From the NCBI GenBank assembly GCA_910577075.1, contig CAJTKV010000001.1, forward strand, positions 78,248 to 122,188: 43,941 nucleotides of DNA, given 5' to 3'. Below the pieces are notes generated by a model that was not told where the DNA came from, ran no database searches, and worked only from the letters and a program-made list of their open reading frames with translations. Of this stretch, positions 1 to 8,362 are shown piece after piece. The first letter of the stretch is position 1, and each line of letters begins with the position of its first letter. A program made the translations under genes and the position numbers. This DNA is from an uncultured Bacilli bacterium (GTDB taxonomy: Bacteria; Bacillota_I; Bacilli_A; RF39; UBA660).

Positions 1-1
1 T

Positions 2-340
2 TTTTCACCTCATCGCATAACCCTTGATGGTATAATACGCGCCAAAAATGATGGTTGTCTAGATATTAAAGAAGTTTTAGACCTAATGACAACTGCGGGA
101 TATATCTCTGAAGAACACAACAAACTATACGACCTATTCGGATTATCTGACAATGATTATTTTAGCCTAAATGGTTACACATATGAGGGATTCTCAAGCA
201 GTAATAACCTAAGCGAATTAATGGAGGTCTGCAAAAATAATACAGGATTAATATACCATTTAATTAATGAACCTAAGCGAATTCAAATAATTCATAATTT
301 AGATGGAAAACCTGTAAAAAGAATTGCACAAATGCACTAA
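2..340 (+). CDS. 3' end of an unrecognised gene (partial at left edge)
   Basis: The frame is open from the first bases of the window through the TAA at 338-340. The coding sequence therefore enters from the left, and the internal ATG at 86 is not a convincing start because it has no ribosome binding site and coding continues upstream of it. The visible 112 residues are soluble and mildly acidic, with no membrane segment and no Cys pair, and end KRIAQMH. I recognise no domain. The stop codon lies inside the ascending arm of a terminator hairpin, so this is the last gene of its transcript. Confidence 0.75.
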   Translation, partial: FSPHRITLDGIIRAKNDGCLDIKEVLDLMTTAGYISEEHNKLYDLFGLSDNDYFSLNGYTYEGFSSSNNLSELMEVCKNNTGLIYHLINEPKRIQIIHNLDGKPVKRIAQMH

Positions 341-357
341 TTTCTAGTGCTTTTTTT
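334..357 (+). terminator. Rho-independent terminator
   Basis: GCACTA (334-339), loop ATTTC, TAGTGC (345-350), then seven T. It overlaps the stop codon of the left-edge gene. Confidence 0.85.
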
Positions 358-414
358 ACTTATCATAATATTTAAATTTAATCATAAAATTTAGTATAAA
401 TTCATTTACACTAA

Positions 415-443
415 TTGACAAAGATATTATATTAGTGTAGAAT
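415..443 (+). promoter_or_regulatory. Sigma-A type promoter of tRNA-Cys
   Basis: Consensus TTGACA at 415-420, a 17-bp spacer, and TAGAAT at 438-443, placed 20 nt before the tRNA 5' end. It is the strongest-looking promoter in this part of the window. Confidence 0.85.
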
Positions 444-463
444 TATAAATGCGTATGACAAAT

Positions 464-537
464 GGGGCTTTAGCCAAGTGGTAAGGCAAGGGACTGCAAC
501 TCCCTGAGCACCGGTTCAAATCCGGTAGGCCCCTCCA
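464..537 (+). tRNA. tRNA-Cys (GCA)
   Basis: A 74-nt cloverleaf folds cleanly. The acceptor GGGGCTT pairs with AGGCCCC through one T-G wobble. The D arm has stem GCC/GGC. The anticodon arm AGGGA/TCCCT carries loop CTGCAAC, with anticodon GCA at 496-498. The T arm is ACCGG/CCGGT with loop TTCAAAT. The discriminator base is T (534), typical of cysteine tRNAs, and CCA is encoded in the gene (535-537). A consensus promoter lies immediately upstream. Confidence 0.97.
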
Positions 538-615
538 TTAGATGATATGTACATACTAGATGTACTTTAAAAGACCGTTGCAGAAGCAATGGTTTTTATA
601 TATTTAGGTGATTTT

Positions 616-1566
616 ATGATAAAAAAAAGAACGCGTTATTGCACAACATTTATCCCCTTAGATCGTCCTAACTGGGATTTCAACCTATCCATATGGGATA
701 AAGATAATTATCTAGAGATGATTCCTGAATATGATAAACATCATGGTTTTCATCTTATCAGCAACTCAAAAGAAATTTATATCCGAATTGAATATACCAA
801 TATAGTCTGGGATTATAAAGTTTTTTATGCATCATGCAAAAAATCTTACAAACCTCTAGAAAAAAGTGACGAACGATGGAACGACATCGAAAAGACAATT
901 CTTAACGACCTAAAGAGAATGGGTCTAGCTGAATTATTTGATACAGTCATAAATCATTTAAAAGATAAAGAATATTTTGAATATAACGAAAAATCCAATA
1001 TGCAATTTAAAAAATATTGTATAACTGAAGAAGACGAAATATCAAAAGAAATTGAGTTAATAGAGATTGTTGATGAAGACGGAAATCCAACAGGAAAAAT
1101 TCTTCCTAGAGAAGAAATTCATAACCAAAACTACCTTCATAATGAAGTTGCCTGTTTCGTAATCAATGATAATAATGAAGTCCTATTAGAAAAAAGAAGT
1201 CCTAATAAGAGATATAGTCCCAATAAATATGGGTTATGTGCTGGGCATGTCATGGCATTCGAGCCCCTAAAATCCGCACTTGTTAGAGAAATCAAAGAGG
1301 AAATAGGTATTACAGTTTCTGAAAATGACTTAATTCCTTTTGGTGAAAGAGAATATATTCGCGAAGAAACTAATTCCCATATAACATACTTTTTTTATAT
1401 AAAGTTAAACTTAGATATCTCTGAATTTACCATTCAAAAAGAAGAATTAACAGAAGTAAAATGGTTCAAAATAGAAGATATTATAAATTTAGTTAAACAA
1501 GACAATAATCCAACCGTCATAACAAATGAACGACTATACTTATTAGATATTTTAAAGACAATATAA
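616..1566 (+). CDS. NUDIX hydrolase with an uncharacterised N-terminal half
   Basis: A 316-residue protein. The ATG at 616 is preceded by AGGTG (606-610); an upstream ATG in frame at 589 has no ribosome binding site. The C-terminal half holds a complete NUDIX box (G-x5-E-x7-RE-I-x-EE-x-GI), the metal-binding loop of enzymes that cleave nucleoside-diphosphate-linked substrates. The preceding stretch VDEDGNPTG followed by the LHNEVACFVI strand resembles the isopentenyl-diphosphate-isomerase-like NUDIX group. The first 150 residues are Trp/Tyr-rich and unrecognised, so substrate choice cannot be read from sequence. The gene is a single transcription unit ending in a bidirectional terminator. Confidence 0.88.
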   Translation: MIKKRTRYCTTFIPLDRPNWDFNLSIWDKDNYLEMIPEYDKHHGFHLISNSKEIYIRIEYTNIVWDYKVFYASCKKSYKPLEKSDERWNDIEKTILNDLKRMGLAELFDTVINHLKDKEYFEYNEKSNMQFKKYCITEEDEISKEIELIEIVDEDGNPTGKILPREEIHNQNYLHNEVACFVINDNNEVLLEKRSPNKRYSPNKYGLCAGHVMAFEPLKSALVREIKEEIGITVSENDLIPFGEREYIREETNSHITYFFYIKLNLDISEFTIQKEELTEVKWFKIEDIINLVKQDNNPTVITNERLYLLDILKTI

Positions 1567-1593
1567 AACATTGTAAATAATTACAATGTTTTA
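1565..1593. terminator. Bidirectional terminator
   Basis: AAAACATTGTAA (1565-1576), loop ATAA, TTACAATGTTTT (1581-1592). It separates the convergent NUDIX gene and the membrane protein on the minus strand, and overlaps the NUDIX stop codon. Confidence 0.8.
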
Positions 1594-3192
1594 TTAAGCC
1601 TTCAATGCCACATTAAACTTTTCATTTCTAAAATCAAAATGCAAAGATATACTACTCGCATTCATAATTCTTCTATCAATTTCAATAAATACTTTACCAT
1701 CAACATCACTCATTGAAACAATATTGGCTGGTTCATTATATTCTTTATTACCTATCTTATAAAGAACTGATACATAATTGGCAAAAACTTTATTATAAGT
1801 ATTGAATGTTTTTGTAAAATTAGCATCATCGTGCATCATCCCATTAAAATCAACCACTAACATTGTACTCTTTGTACTATTACTTGGCTTAATAACACGA
1901 GAGATATTATTACAAGTTAAATCCTCCCTACAAACTGCATATTTATTTGTATAAGAATCCCTTATTTGATAACTATTAATGGTTATAGCAAATTTATTCT
2001 TTCCTACAGTATCAATATTAATTGTTTCATTTACATTATTATCTTTAATAGTATCCTTGCTATCTACCATTACTGTATTAATTGCAAAATTTCTATATCT
2101 AGCAATTACTTTATCCATACTAGATTCTAGTTTATATTGTACTCTCAAAGTAAAATTTCTCGTCTTAACAGAAACTGGTATTTCAAAAGCCAATGTAACA
2201 TTAACATCTTCAAAAGACTTAATTATTTGATCTTCTCGATAAGGTACTCCTAAATCATAAAACTTGCTATTTCTCGACAATGTCGGATAATAAATTATTT
2301 CACTATCAGCTAATGTAATTAAATCTAAATCCAATTTTTTATCTGTATCAGTTGAATTGTGCATCTTCATATCTACGACAACATACTTATAACCTTTTCT
2401 AACCCTATTTCCCTTGAAATCATTCTCCGTCATATATGACTTATTTACGATATAACTTATACCATTTACAGATGTTACTTCTTCCTCTGATAATTTCTTT
2501 AAATACTGATTATAATAATATATACCAAACCCTGAAAAAACCGTAACAATACCTACTCCAACACATATAAAGGCAAACTTATTTTCTAGTATATAATACT
2601 TTGTCTCTCTTAAGGCTCGTCTTATTGCTCGCAAATACTTATAATTATTTTGACCAATTAAAACCTCAAATTCTTCCGAATCTTGCGAGGCAATCTGTAA
2701 CTCTTCTATATCTTTACTAAAATTAAACTGTTTAATATTAAATCCTATACCTCTAATAAAGCAAAGACATATGCCAAAATATCCCGGTAATATCATCAAA
2801 TTGGCAATATCTTTAGTCAATATTATTGTATCAAGATTTACTACCTCATCTTGAATAGTCTTAAGTACACTAAAAAGATAAGAATATCCTACTAATAATA
2901 AGATAAAATAGACAACTAAAAATAAATACAACTTAATTGGCTTCTTCTTTTCTCTTAACAGCCATAACACGACCCCAGCCATAGCTAATGCCGCCAAAAC
3001 AAAATAATAAACTAAGTTATCAATATAAATATAAGCGCCTGTATAAATCGTCGTATTAGACAATTGCAAAGTATGGAATAAATGATAAATGTCATTCAAA
3101 TTGTAAATAATAAATACTAAACAACCAAGCATTATTAAATGTATTAATCTAAAGTGCTTAATAATAAAAGCATAAGGTTTTCTTAATATCAC
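1594..3192 (-). CDS. Multi-pass membrane protein with a large extracytoplasmic domain, unknown function
   Basis: About 532 residues. AGGAGG at 3207-3202 lies 9 nt before GTG 3192, the start chosen here; the in-frame ATG at 3201 abuts that site with no spacing, and ATG 3237 has no site. Hydrophobic segments include one near the N-terminus, three before residue 155, and another near residue 210-230. The remaining 300 residues are predicted outside, are rich in beta strand and Asn/Asp, and contain two Cys in the segment CREDLTC that could form a disulfide. No catalytic motif is visible. It may be a surface or sensor component; its neighbours do not reveal its role. Confidence 0.7.
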   Translation of the reverse strand: MILRKPYAFIIKHFRLIHLIMLGCLVFIIYNLNDIYHLFHTLQLSNTTIYTGAYIYIDNLVYYFVLAALAMAGVVLWLLREKKKPIKLYLFLVVYFILLLVGYSYLFSVLKTIQDEVVNLDTIILTKDIANLMILPGYFGICLCFIRGIGFNIKQFNFSKDIEELQIASQDSEEFEVLIGQNNYKYLRAIRRALRETKYYILENKFAFICVGVGIVTVFSGFGIYYYNQYLKKLSEEEVTSVNGISYIVNKSYMTENDFKGNRVRKGYKYVVVDMKMHNSTDTDKKLDLDLITLADSEIIYYPTLSRNSKFYDLGVPYREDQIIKSFEDVNVTLAFEIPVSVKTRNFTLRVQYKLESSMDKVIARYRNFAINTVMVDSKDTIKDNNVNETINIDTVGKNKFAITINSYQIRDSYTNKYAVCREDLTCNNISRVIKPSNSTKSTMLVVDFNGMMHDDANFTKTFNTYNKVFANYVSVLYKIGNKEYNEPANIVSMSDVDGKVFIEIDRRIMNASSISLHFDFRNEKFNVALKA

Positions 3193-3306
3193 ATTTACCA
3201 TCCTCCTATCATCAAAATTATAACATAAAAAAAACATAAATACTAAATTATTAAAACTATTTATATTATTAAAATTATCTTGTATAATTTACTTAAGGTG
3301 ATTTAA

Positions 3307-4083
3307 ATGGTTTTAAAAAATATTCTAGCCAGAAAAAATACTAAAATTTATCTATTCATAATCTTATTAATGGCAACTTTATATGCATTCATTACTACTT
3401 TAAATAATTATTATATCAAAATTAACAATGATAATTTCGATGGAAGTTACATTTTTATACCCGCTACTCAAAATGATGATTTTGAATCGGATAACCTTTT
3501 TGAAAAAATAATCCAAGTTGAAAAATCCAACCTATATGACTTATATTTTTCCATTGATAATCAAGTAAATGATAATACTATTTATTCTCATCAAAAACAA
3601 TTGAATAAGTTAAATAAAACAATCGCTAATACGAATATTAAGATTAAAGCAAATGATAACTGCTTAGATAACATTGTATACTTAAACAACCAGACATTTT
3701 CCTCTCTAAAACTTGAAAGTACAAGTGGTTATTTTATTTTACTATCAGATTGGTCATATATAGATACTTTATTAAAAAAATATAACCAAGAAAACGAAAA
3801 TATTGAAGTTAAATATTCGGAAAAATATGATGAAAACACACTTGCCTTAACTAAAATCTTTAAGATTTTTATTCTTATAATTAAGATTATCATCATTATT
3901 TTATATCTTGCCGTATTAATAGACCTATTAATAGATGGAAAGATAAAAAACCAAATACTATATACATTAGGCGCAACGAAACTACGTATAATCAGTTTAA
4001 ATATAATGGAATTCGCTATATTTATTATAGAATTTATTTGTTGCTATAATTTTATCCTATTTATTCTTAAATTTATTTTATAA
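3307..4083 (+). CDS. Small FtsX/MacB-like ABC permease subunit
   Basis: 258 residues with AAGGTG six bases before ATG. One N-terminal membrane segment (residues 12-33), an outside domain of about 150 residues, then hydrophobic segments at about 182-208 and 230-256 separated by the cytoplasmic motif LYTLGATKLRI, which resembles the coupling-helix region of FtsX-family permeases (LGAxxxxI). Typical members have three C-terminal helices; only two fit here, so the protein is short or truncated at its C-terminus. An ATPase and a full permease follow 0.5 kb downstream on the same strand, suggesting an unequal permease pair for one ATPase. Confidence 0.6.
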   Translation: MVLKNILARKNTKIYLFIILLMATLYAFITTLNNYYIKINNDNFDGSYIFIPATQNDDFESDNLFEKIIQVEKSNLYDLYFSIDNQVNDNTIYSHQKQLNKLNKTIANTNIKIKANDNCLDNIVYLNNQTFSSLKLESTSGYFILLSDWSYIDTLLKKYNQENENIEVKYSEKYDENTLALTKIFKIFILIIKIIIIILYLAVLIDLLIDGKIKNQILYTLGATKLRIISLNIMEFAIFIIEFICCYNFILFILKFIL

Positions 4084-4089
4084 CAATTT

Positions 4090-4132
4090 AAAAAGTTAAC
4101 AATCTATATTTCAATAAAATTGTTAACTTTTT
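4090..4132. terminator. Bidirectional terminator
   Basis: AAAAAGTTAACAAT (4090-4103) pairs with ATTGTTAACTTTTT (4119-4132) around a 15-nt loop. It lies between the convergent small permease gene and the secreted-protein gene. Confidence 0.75.
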
Positions 4133-4134
4133 TA

Positions 4135-4521
4135 TTAAGGAAATAAGTATCCTTCACCTTGTACAGTTATCGAATCATTATGGGTATTTAAAACTATATT
4201 GCCACGATAGTTTCCTGACGATTGACTTGTCCAAGTAGATTCAACATGATTCTTTTGATAAATTGACTTGACACTCAAAGATATAAAATCATAGTACCAT
4301 AAAACTTTCTTAGACAAGTTAAGATTCAATGACGAATCAGAGCTATCAGAGATAATGTCGGCTGCAATAGTAATATTTCCACCACTTTTCTGATCATAAA
4401 GAGAGATTAAATCTCCCTTATTATTAAAAGAAAAAGGCGCATGTACTTTCATTGCTTTTACAACATCAACAACGATAAATGCAGATAGTATTGCTATCAA
4501 TAATACACTAATTTTTTTCAT
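4135..4521 (-). CDS. Small secreted protein of unknown function beside an ABC transporter
   Basis: 128 residues with a clear signal peptide: MKKISVLLIAILSAFIVVDV, then VKA just before a likely cleavage near residue 23. AAAGGAAA precedes the ATG. The predicted mature part is about 105 residues, Ser/Asn-rich, without Cys, with Trp-Tyr-Tyr near the middle and Gly-rich ends. It is transcribed from its own consensus promoter, back to back with the promoter of the ABC transporter ATPase. Size, secretion and position would suit a secreted peptide or bacteriocin-like product handled by the transporter, but no bacteriocin family motif is visible, so the function is left open. Confidence 0.7.
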   Translation of the reverse strand: MKKISVLLIAILSAFIVVDVVKAMKVHAPFSFNNKGDLISLYDQKSGGNITIAADIISDSSDSSLNLNLSKKVLWYYDFISLSVKSIYQKNHVESTWTSQSSGNYRGNIVLNTHNDSITVQGEGYLFP

Positions 4522-4541
4522 AAATTTTCCTTTCTAACCAC

Positions 4542-4570
4542 AATATAATATTATTTTTTAATTTAGTCAA
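4542..4570 (-). promoter_or_regulatory. Promoter of the secreted-protein gene
   Basis: On the minus strand TTGACT (4570-4565), a 17-bp spacer and TATATT (4547-4542), about 20 nt before the start codon. Confidence 0.75.
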
Positions 4571-4589
4571 TAGCAAAAACACAAATTGC

Positions 4590-4618
4590 TTGCACATAGT
4601 ATTAAAAAGAATTATAAT
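4590..4618 (+). promoter_or_regulatory. Promoter of the ABC transporter ATPase gene
   Basis: TTGCAC (4590-4595), a 17-bp spacer, TATAAT (4613-4618). The expected transcription start lies only about 9 nt before the ATG at 4634, so the mRNA leader is nearly absent, and no good ribosome binding site is seen. Confidence 0.7.
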
Positions 4619-4633
4619 AAATATGTGATTAGT

Positions 4634-5317
4634 ATGAATGATAATATAATAGAACTCGTAAATATAGAAAAAAACTATACACCAAATGAACAACAAATAA
4701 ATGGTATAAATAACGCTACCGTAAATTTTAAACGCGGAAAGATGTATGCCATTATAGGACACTCTGGCTCTGGCAAATCAACACTATTGCAAATAATTGG
4801 TTTATTAAAAGAAAAAACTTCAGGAAAATATATGCTTTTTAACACAGATACTGACACTATGGATGAATCAAAAAAAGCGCAAATGAGAAACAAACATATA
4901 GGATTTATGTTTCAGGAATTTCATCTAGATGAAGATATATCGACAATAGAAAATATAATGCTCCCATATTACATATCATCTCAAAAAAATTACAAAGAAA
5001 AAAGAGAAGAAATTTTAAAATGGTTTAAATTGCTCGAAATTGAAGGAAAAGAAAAAAAATTACCAAGTGAACTATCTACTGGTCAAAATGCAAAAATAGC
5101 TTTCATGAGAGCACTTGTGAACAACCCTGAAATAATTTTAGCTGATGAACCCACAGGCAATTTGGATAAAGATAATGAAAAAACATTATTTGAATTGTTG
5201 AAAAAATTGGCACATGAAGGAAAATGTGTTATTGTCGTATCACATAGCCAAGAAATTAAGAAGTATGCTGATACTATTATTACCATTGAAAACGGGATGG
5301 TTAAATATGAAAAATAA
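4634..5317 (+). CDS. ABC transporter ATP-binding protein, MacB/LolD type
   Basis: 227 residues, normal for this class. Walker A GHSGSGKST (42-50), Q-loop Q94 in FMFQEF, signature LSTGQ (147-151, with Thr where Gly is usual), Walker B IILADE (167-172) followed by PTGNLD, and the H-loop His204 in VVSHS. The DEPTGNLD string is typical of MacB/LolD/FtsE-like ATPases that drive FtsX-fold permeases. The next gene is such a permease and overlaps this one by 11 nt, so the two are translationally coupled. The substrate is unknown. The start was chosen at 4634 because the promoter -10 ends at 4618; an upstream in-frame ATG at 4586 would lie before the transcription start. Confidence 0.9.
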   Translation: MNDNIIELVNIEKNYTPNEQQINGINNATVNFKRGKMYAIIGHSGSGKSTLLQIIGLLKEKTSGKYMLFNTDTDTMDESKKAQMRNKHIGFMFQEFHLDEDISTIENIMLPYYISSQKNYKEKREEILKWFKLLEIEGKEKKLPSELSTGQNAKIAFMRALVNNPEIILADEPTGNLDKDNEKTLFELLKKLAHEGKCVIVVSHSQEIKKYADTIITIENGMVKYEK

Positions 5318-6410
5318 CTTATCAAAATATTTTATTAGAAAATTTATTACAACAAAAAACATTATTCATATTATCATAAATTCATTTCTTATTTTAATAG
5401 TTTTATTATGTTTAACAATAATAAAACTGTCAAATGATTTTTACAAGGCAACAACTAATGGTATTGAAGGAAGAACCTTAGTACTACCTGAAAGCACTGA
5501 TTTAAATTTAATAAAAAATAATAAGAGTATAATCTTCGCCAGCGAAGGTAAATATCGCTTTGGATACAACTTTGATTTTAATGAAATAAACTATATATAT
5601 ATAAAACCATTACTGGACGAAAATCACATAAAAATGATTGATGGGCATGTTTTGAAGGAAAAAGGAGATATGATTTGTCCGAAAAAACTGTATCCTTATG
5701 AATACTCATTGAACATGGATTTTAGTAAAACTATTGATTCAAAATCATTATTTGATACCCCCCTATCTAATGGGAAATACAATTTCAATGTAGTTGGAAC
5801 ATATACTAATATCCAAATGGAAGAGGCCAACGTATGCTATATTTCCGTGAATGACTTTAGCCTTTTTGACATTGATTCATATAATCAAAAAATGATAGTC
5901 TATGATAAAAAAGAAAACTATAATAGCATTACCGACTTTCTAGATAATAACAATATTAGTTATATAAATCCCATTACCTTTGATGAATCATATGTATATT
6001 TAAAAACAATTCCTATATATATTCTATCAATAGTAATAATAATAATTCTAAACATAGCCTATAGTTTTGCAAAGAAAAATATTAATAACAACAATAAAAT
6101 TATCGGATTATTGCGAGCTTTTGGTGAGCAAAAAAAGTTTATTTTATTGTACTTTTTAATAGCGCATATAATATTGATTTCTATCTCTATTCTAGTATCA
6201 ATAATAGTATTCTTTGCTATATATAGCATAATACAACCATATTTGACAGAATTTATGTATTACAATTTATACATAAATCTCCCTATTTCATACACACTCA
6301 TATTTATTCTAATTTTTTATCTATTCATCGTTCTAATTATCAAACACTTATTAAATAAAAAATTCAAAATTGAAATTAATAATTTACTTGAAAAGAACAA
6401 TAAAGCATAA
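5307..6410 (+). CDS. FtsX-like ABC transporter permease
   Basis: 367 residues. One membrane helix near residues 17-38, a long outside domain of about 210 residues, then three helices (about 233-255, 286-312, 337-357) with the cytoplasmic segment IIGLLRAFGEQKKFI between the first two. That is the FtsX/MacB plan with a MacB-like periplasmic domain. The start ATG at 5307 lies inside the end of the ATPase gene. The protein should dimerise or pair with the smaller permease encoded at 3307-4083. The transport cargo may be the secreted protein encoded between them; this is inference from gene order only. Confidence 0.82.
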   Translation: MKNNLSKYFIRKFITTKNIIHIIINSFLILIVLLCLTIIKLSNDFYKATTNGIEGRTLVLPESTDLNLIKNNKSIIFASEGKYRFGYNFDFNEINYIYIKPLLDENHIKMIDGHVLKEKGDMICPKKLYPYEYSLNMDFSKTIDSKSLFDTPLSNGKYNFNVVGTYTNIQMEEANVCYISVNDFSLFDIDSYNQKMIVYDKKENYNSITDFLDNNNISYINPITFDESYVYLKTIPIYILSIVIIIILNIAYSFAKKNINNNNKIIGLLRAFGEQKKFILLYFLIAHIILISISILVSIIVFFAIYSIIQPYLTEFMYYNLYINLPISYTLIFILIFYLFIVLIIKHLLNKKFKIEINNLLEKNNKA

Positions 6411-6416
6411 TAACAC

Positions 6417-6445
6417 AAAAAAGGAAATTTTACTTTCCTTTTTTT
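6417..6445. terminator. Bidirectional terminator
   Basis: AAAAAAGGAAA (6417-6427), loop TTTTAC, TTTCCTTTTTT (6434-6444). It ends the ABC operon and the LysM gene from opposite sides. Confidence 0.8.
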
Positions 6446-6767
6446 AATTCTTTTTCTTAACCAACATTTGCCCTTCAAGTAAATAAATAGTCTTATTGTC
6501 TCCCAATAATTTACTTTCACTGACATCAAAAGTCTTAGCTACCTCACTAATTGTATCTCCTGATTTAGTTATATAATAACTATAATTATTATTTGGTACT
6601 AATAAAACCTGTCCTGGATAAATATAATCATTCGAATTTAAACCATTCATACTGGCAAGTAATGTTGGATTAATATTATATTCTTTGCTTATTTTATATA
6701 GATTATCTCCCTTTTCAATTGTATAATAATCAAAATAAGTATCTCCTTTAATTTCTCTAAAATACAT
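6444..6767 (-). CDS. Double LysM-domain protein
   Basis: 107 residues, starting six bases after GGAGTG. The first LysM domain (about 14-58) has the classic order YTIEKGDNLYKIS, a central Asn-rich loop, then YPGQVLLVP. The second (about 63-106) is divergent, with GDTISEVAKTF and LLEGQML. LysM domains bind N-acetylglucosamine chains of peptidoglycan. There is no signal peptide, so the protein resembles small SafA/coat-type LysM proteins or acts inside the cell; export by another route is possible. It lies 42 nt downstream of the anchored protein encoded at 6810-7886 and is probably cotranscribed with it. Confidence 0.85.
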   Translation of the reverse strand: MYFREIKGDTYFDYYTIEKGDNLYKISKEYNINPTLLASMNGLNSNDYIYPGQVLLVPNNNYSYYITKSGDTISEVAKTFDVSESKLLGDNKTIYLLEGQMLVKKKN

Positions 6768-6809
6768 ATTATCACTCCTATTATAGGATATGTATAATTA
6801 ATCTTTTTG

Positions 6810-7886
6810 TTAATCAAAGATAAATATTTTATTTAAATAAGTAAAATTCCATTCAAAATTAACTAATAACAGTTTTTCCCCTTTGCCTATGCGATAACTA
6901 TATAATTTCTCATCAACCAAATAATATATTTCCTCATCAGTTGTATAAACTATGTGATCAATATTTTTATCAGATATGCGAATTTCTTGCTCATTATTAT
7001 ATAATCTCAAATATAATTTTTCATCCTTTAATATAAAATTATATTTATTTTCCTTTTTAAATAAAACTTGATTATAGGCCAAACTATCTAAAGATTTATG
7101 TCCCATTTCCTTATCAAAATAAATTGCGCCCTCTTTATCACTTGTTATCTTTATTTTTTTCTTTTCTATATCCAAGCTATATTGCACTTTATTCTTTTGA
7201 TTAAATAAATATATTTTTTCATCAATATCTCCCATAAAGTAGGAATCAAATGAGATATCTGTTTCTAACTCCCAAGAGTCTACTTCCTTTGTTTCGTTAT
7301 TATAAATATAAAATTTATTAAACGATCTAGTTTGATCATAATCAGCAACTACTAAATACTTTCCCATTTGGTAGGTTAATAAATTATCATACGATTCTTT
7401 ATTTAAAAACTCATGTTTTTTATTTTCCAAAAGAGATGTGTATCCTTTATTGTTCCAAATAACAAATTCATGTTCATCATCATATATGTCTATATTTGCT
7501 ATGCGATTCATCTTTTTAGGTTCACTTACATCCTCCATGCCTGCCAAATATTTATCTACATATTCGCCATTTTTATAGCAAATAAACTCAAATGAATCAG
7601 TTTCACTTACTGGTCTTACACAAAGTGTCTCATCCTTTTTTACTTCTTCTATATTCTTTATGAGCTTTCTCTTTGATGAATAAGATATCTGCGAAACAAA
7701 ATTAAACGTCATATCTTCTTTAGTCAAGGTATAATTATAATACTTCTTTTCTTTATTATAACTTTCCACAATTTTATAATCATTGATGGTGTACTCTGTA
7801 TTATAATTTTTAGGTTTATTGATAAAGTAAAAATACCCCAAAAATAAAATAATAATTAAACTAATAAACGCGATATATTTTTTCAT
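6810..7886 (-). CDS. Membrane-anchored extracytoplasmic protein, unknown
   Basis: 358 residues beginning with MKKYIAFISLIIILFLGYFY, an uncleaved signal-anchor or signal peptide without a lipobox. AGGTGA precedes the ATG. The rest is strand-rich with many Tyr, Lys and Asp residues and repeated blocks of the form YLFNQKNK, YSLDIEKK, YNFILKDEK, YLRLYNNE and YYLVDEKLYSY. This suggests a beta-propeller-like surface domain, but the repeat is too irregular to assign. The gene heads a probable two-gene unit with the LysM protein, consistent with a role at the cell wall. Confidence 0.68.
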   Translation of the reverse strand: MKKYIAFISLIIILFLGYFYFINKPKNYNTEYTINDYKIVESYNKEKKYYNYTLTKEDMTFNFVSQISYSSKRKLIKNIEEVKKDETLCVRPVSETDSFEFICYKNGEYVDKYLAGMEDVSEPKKMNRIANIDIYDDEHEFVIWNNKGYTSLLENKKHEFLNKESYDNLLTYQMGKYLVVADYDQTRSFNKFYIYNNETKEVDSWELETDISFDSYFMGDIDEKIYLFNQKNKVQYSLDIEKKKIKITSDKEGAIYFDKEMGHKSLDSLAYNQVLFKKENKYNFILKDEKLYLRLYNNEQEIRISDKNIDHIVYTTDEEIYYLVDEKLYSYRIGKGEKLLLVNFEWNFTYLNKIFIFD

Positions 7887-7915
7887 AAAATCACCTACAC
7901 AAAAACGAGAATATT

Positions 7916-8362
7916 CTAATCCTCGTCTCTTCTAGCATATTGCTTTTTTGCCTCTTGCATAAACATTGTTATTTGTGTTTCTATCTCTGGTAGTGAGGAT
8001 TTTGCCAAATTAGACATATGAACTTTTTCCTTTAAAGTATCTATTGTTAGATTGCCCCAAATTAAACCCGTTGATACTTGTAAATCGTTAAACAAATCTG
8101 GCGTAATAGAGGAAAACTTATATCCAACTAATAGTCTATTTTGAGCAATTATAATTCTCTCTGAAGTCAAAGCTAAAACTCCAGTATTAAAAAAGCTCAA
8201 ATTATCATTATCTAACTGTCCTGCTATACAAAACTGTATAGTTTCATTAGGATTCAAATGTTTATCAATTATCTCACAATGTTTTTTTAGTCTAAACCAA
8301 GTTACCGAACCCGGGTATTTTTGCTTAAATAGCATCAATTCTTTATATGCATCTCTATCCAT
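7916..8362 (-). CDS. Bacterial PH-like domain protein (YokE type)
   Basis: 148 residues. The core from about residue 35 to 135 has the pattern LNPNETIQFCIAGQL, GVLALTSERIIIAQ, then the strand with SSITPDLFNDLQVSTGL. This is the bacterial PH-like fold seen in YokE-type proteins, in which a conserved LTxxRIIIA strand follows an initial helix and strand. Such proteins are cytoplasmic and their ligands are mostly unknown. The start ATG shares one base with the stop codon of the thioredoxin-like gene upstream (TAATG), so translation is coupled. Confidence 0.65.
   Translation of the reverse strand: MDRDAYKELMLFKQKYPGSVTWFRLKKHCEIIDKHLNPNETIQFCIAGQLDNDNLSFFNTGVLALTSERIIIAQNRLLVGYKFSSITPDLFNDLQVSTGLIWGNLTIDTLKEKVHMSNLAKSSLPEIETQITMFMQEAKKQYARRDED

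Noticed and set aside
1979..2230. Plus-strand frame inside the large membrane protein gene
   Set aside because: Out-of-phase shadow of the minus-strand gene, with no ribosome site.
3307..4083. Gene fragment caused by a frameshift of a larger permease
   Set aside because: It has its own ribosome site and a terminator directly after the stop, and no coding sequence continues in another frame beyond it.
4135..4521. Lactococcin 972-type bacteriocin
   Set aside because: The secreted protein lacks the Trp/Tyr/Gly/Ser pattern of that family; only the gene neighbourhood resembles it.
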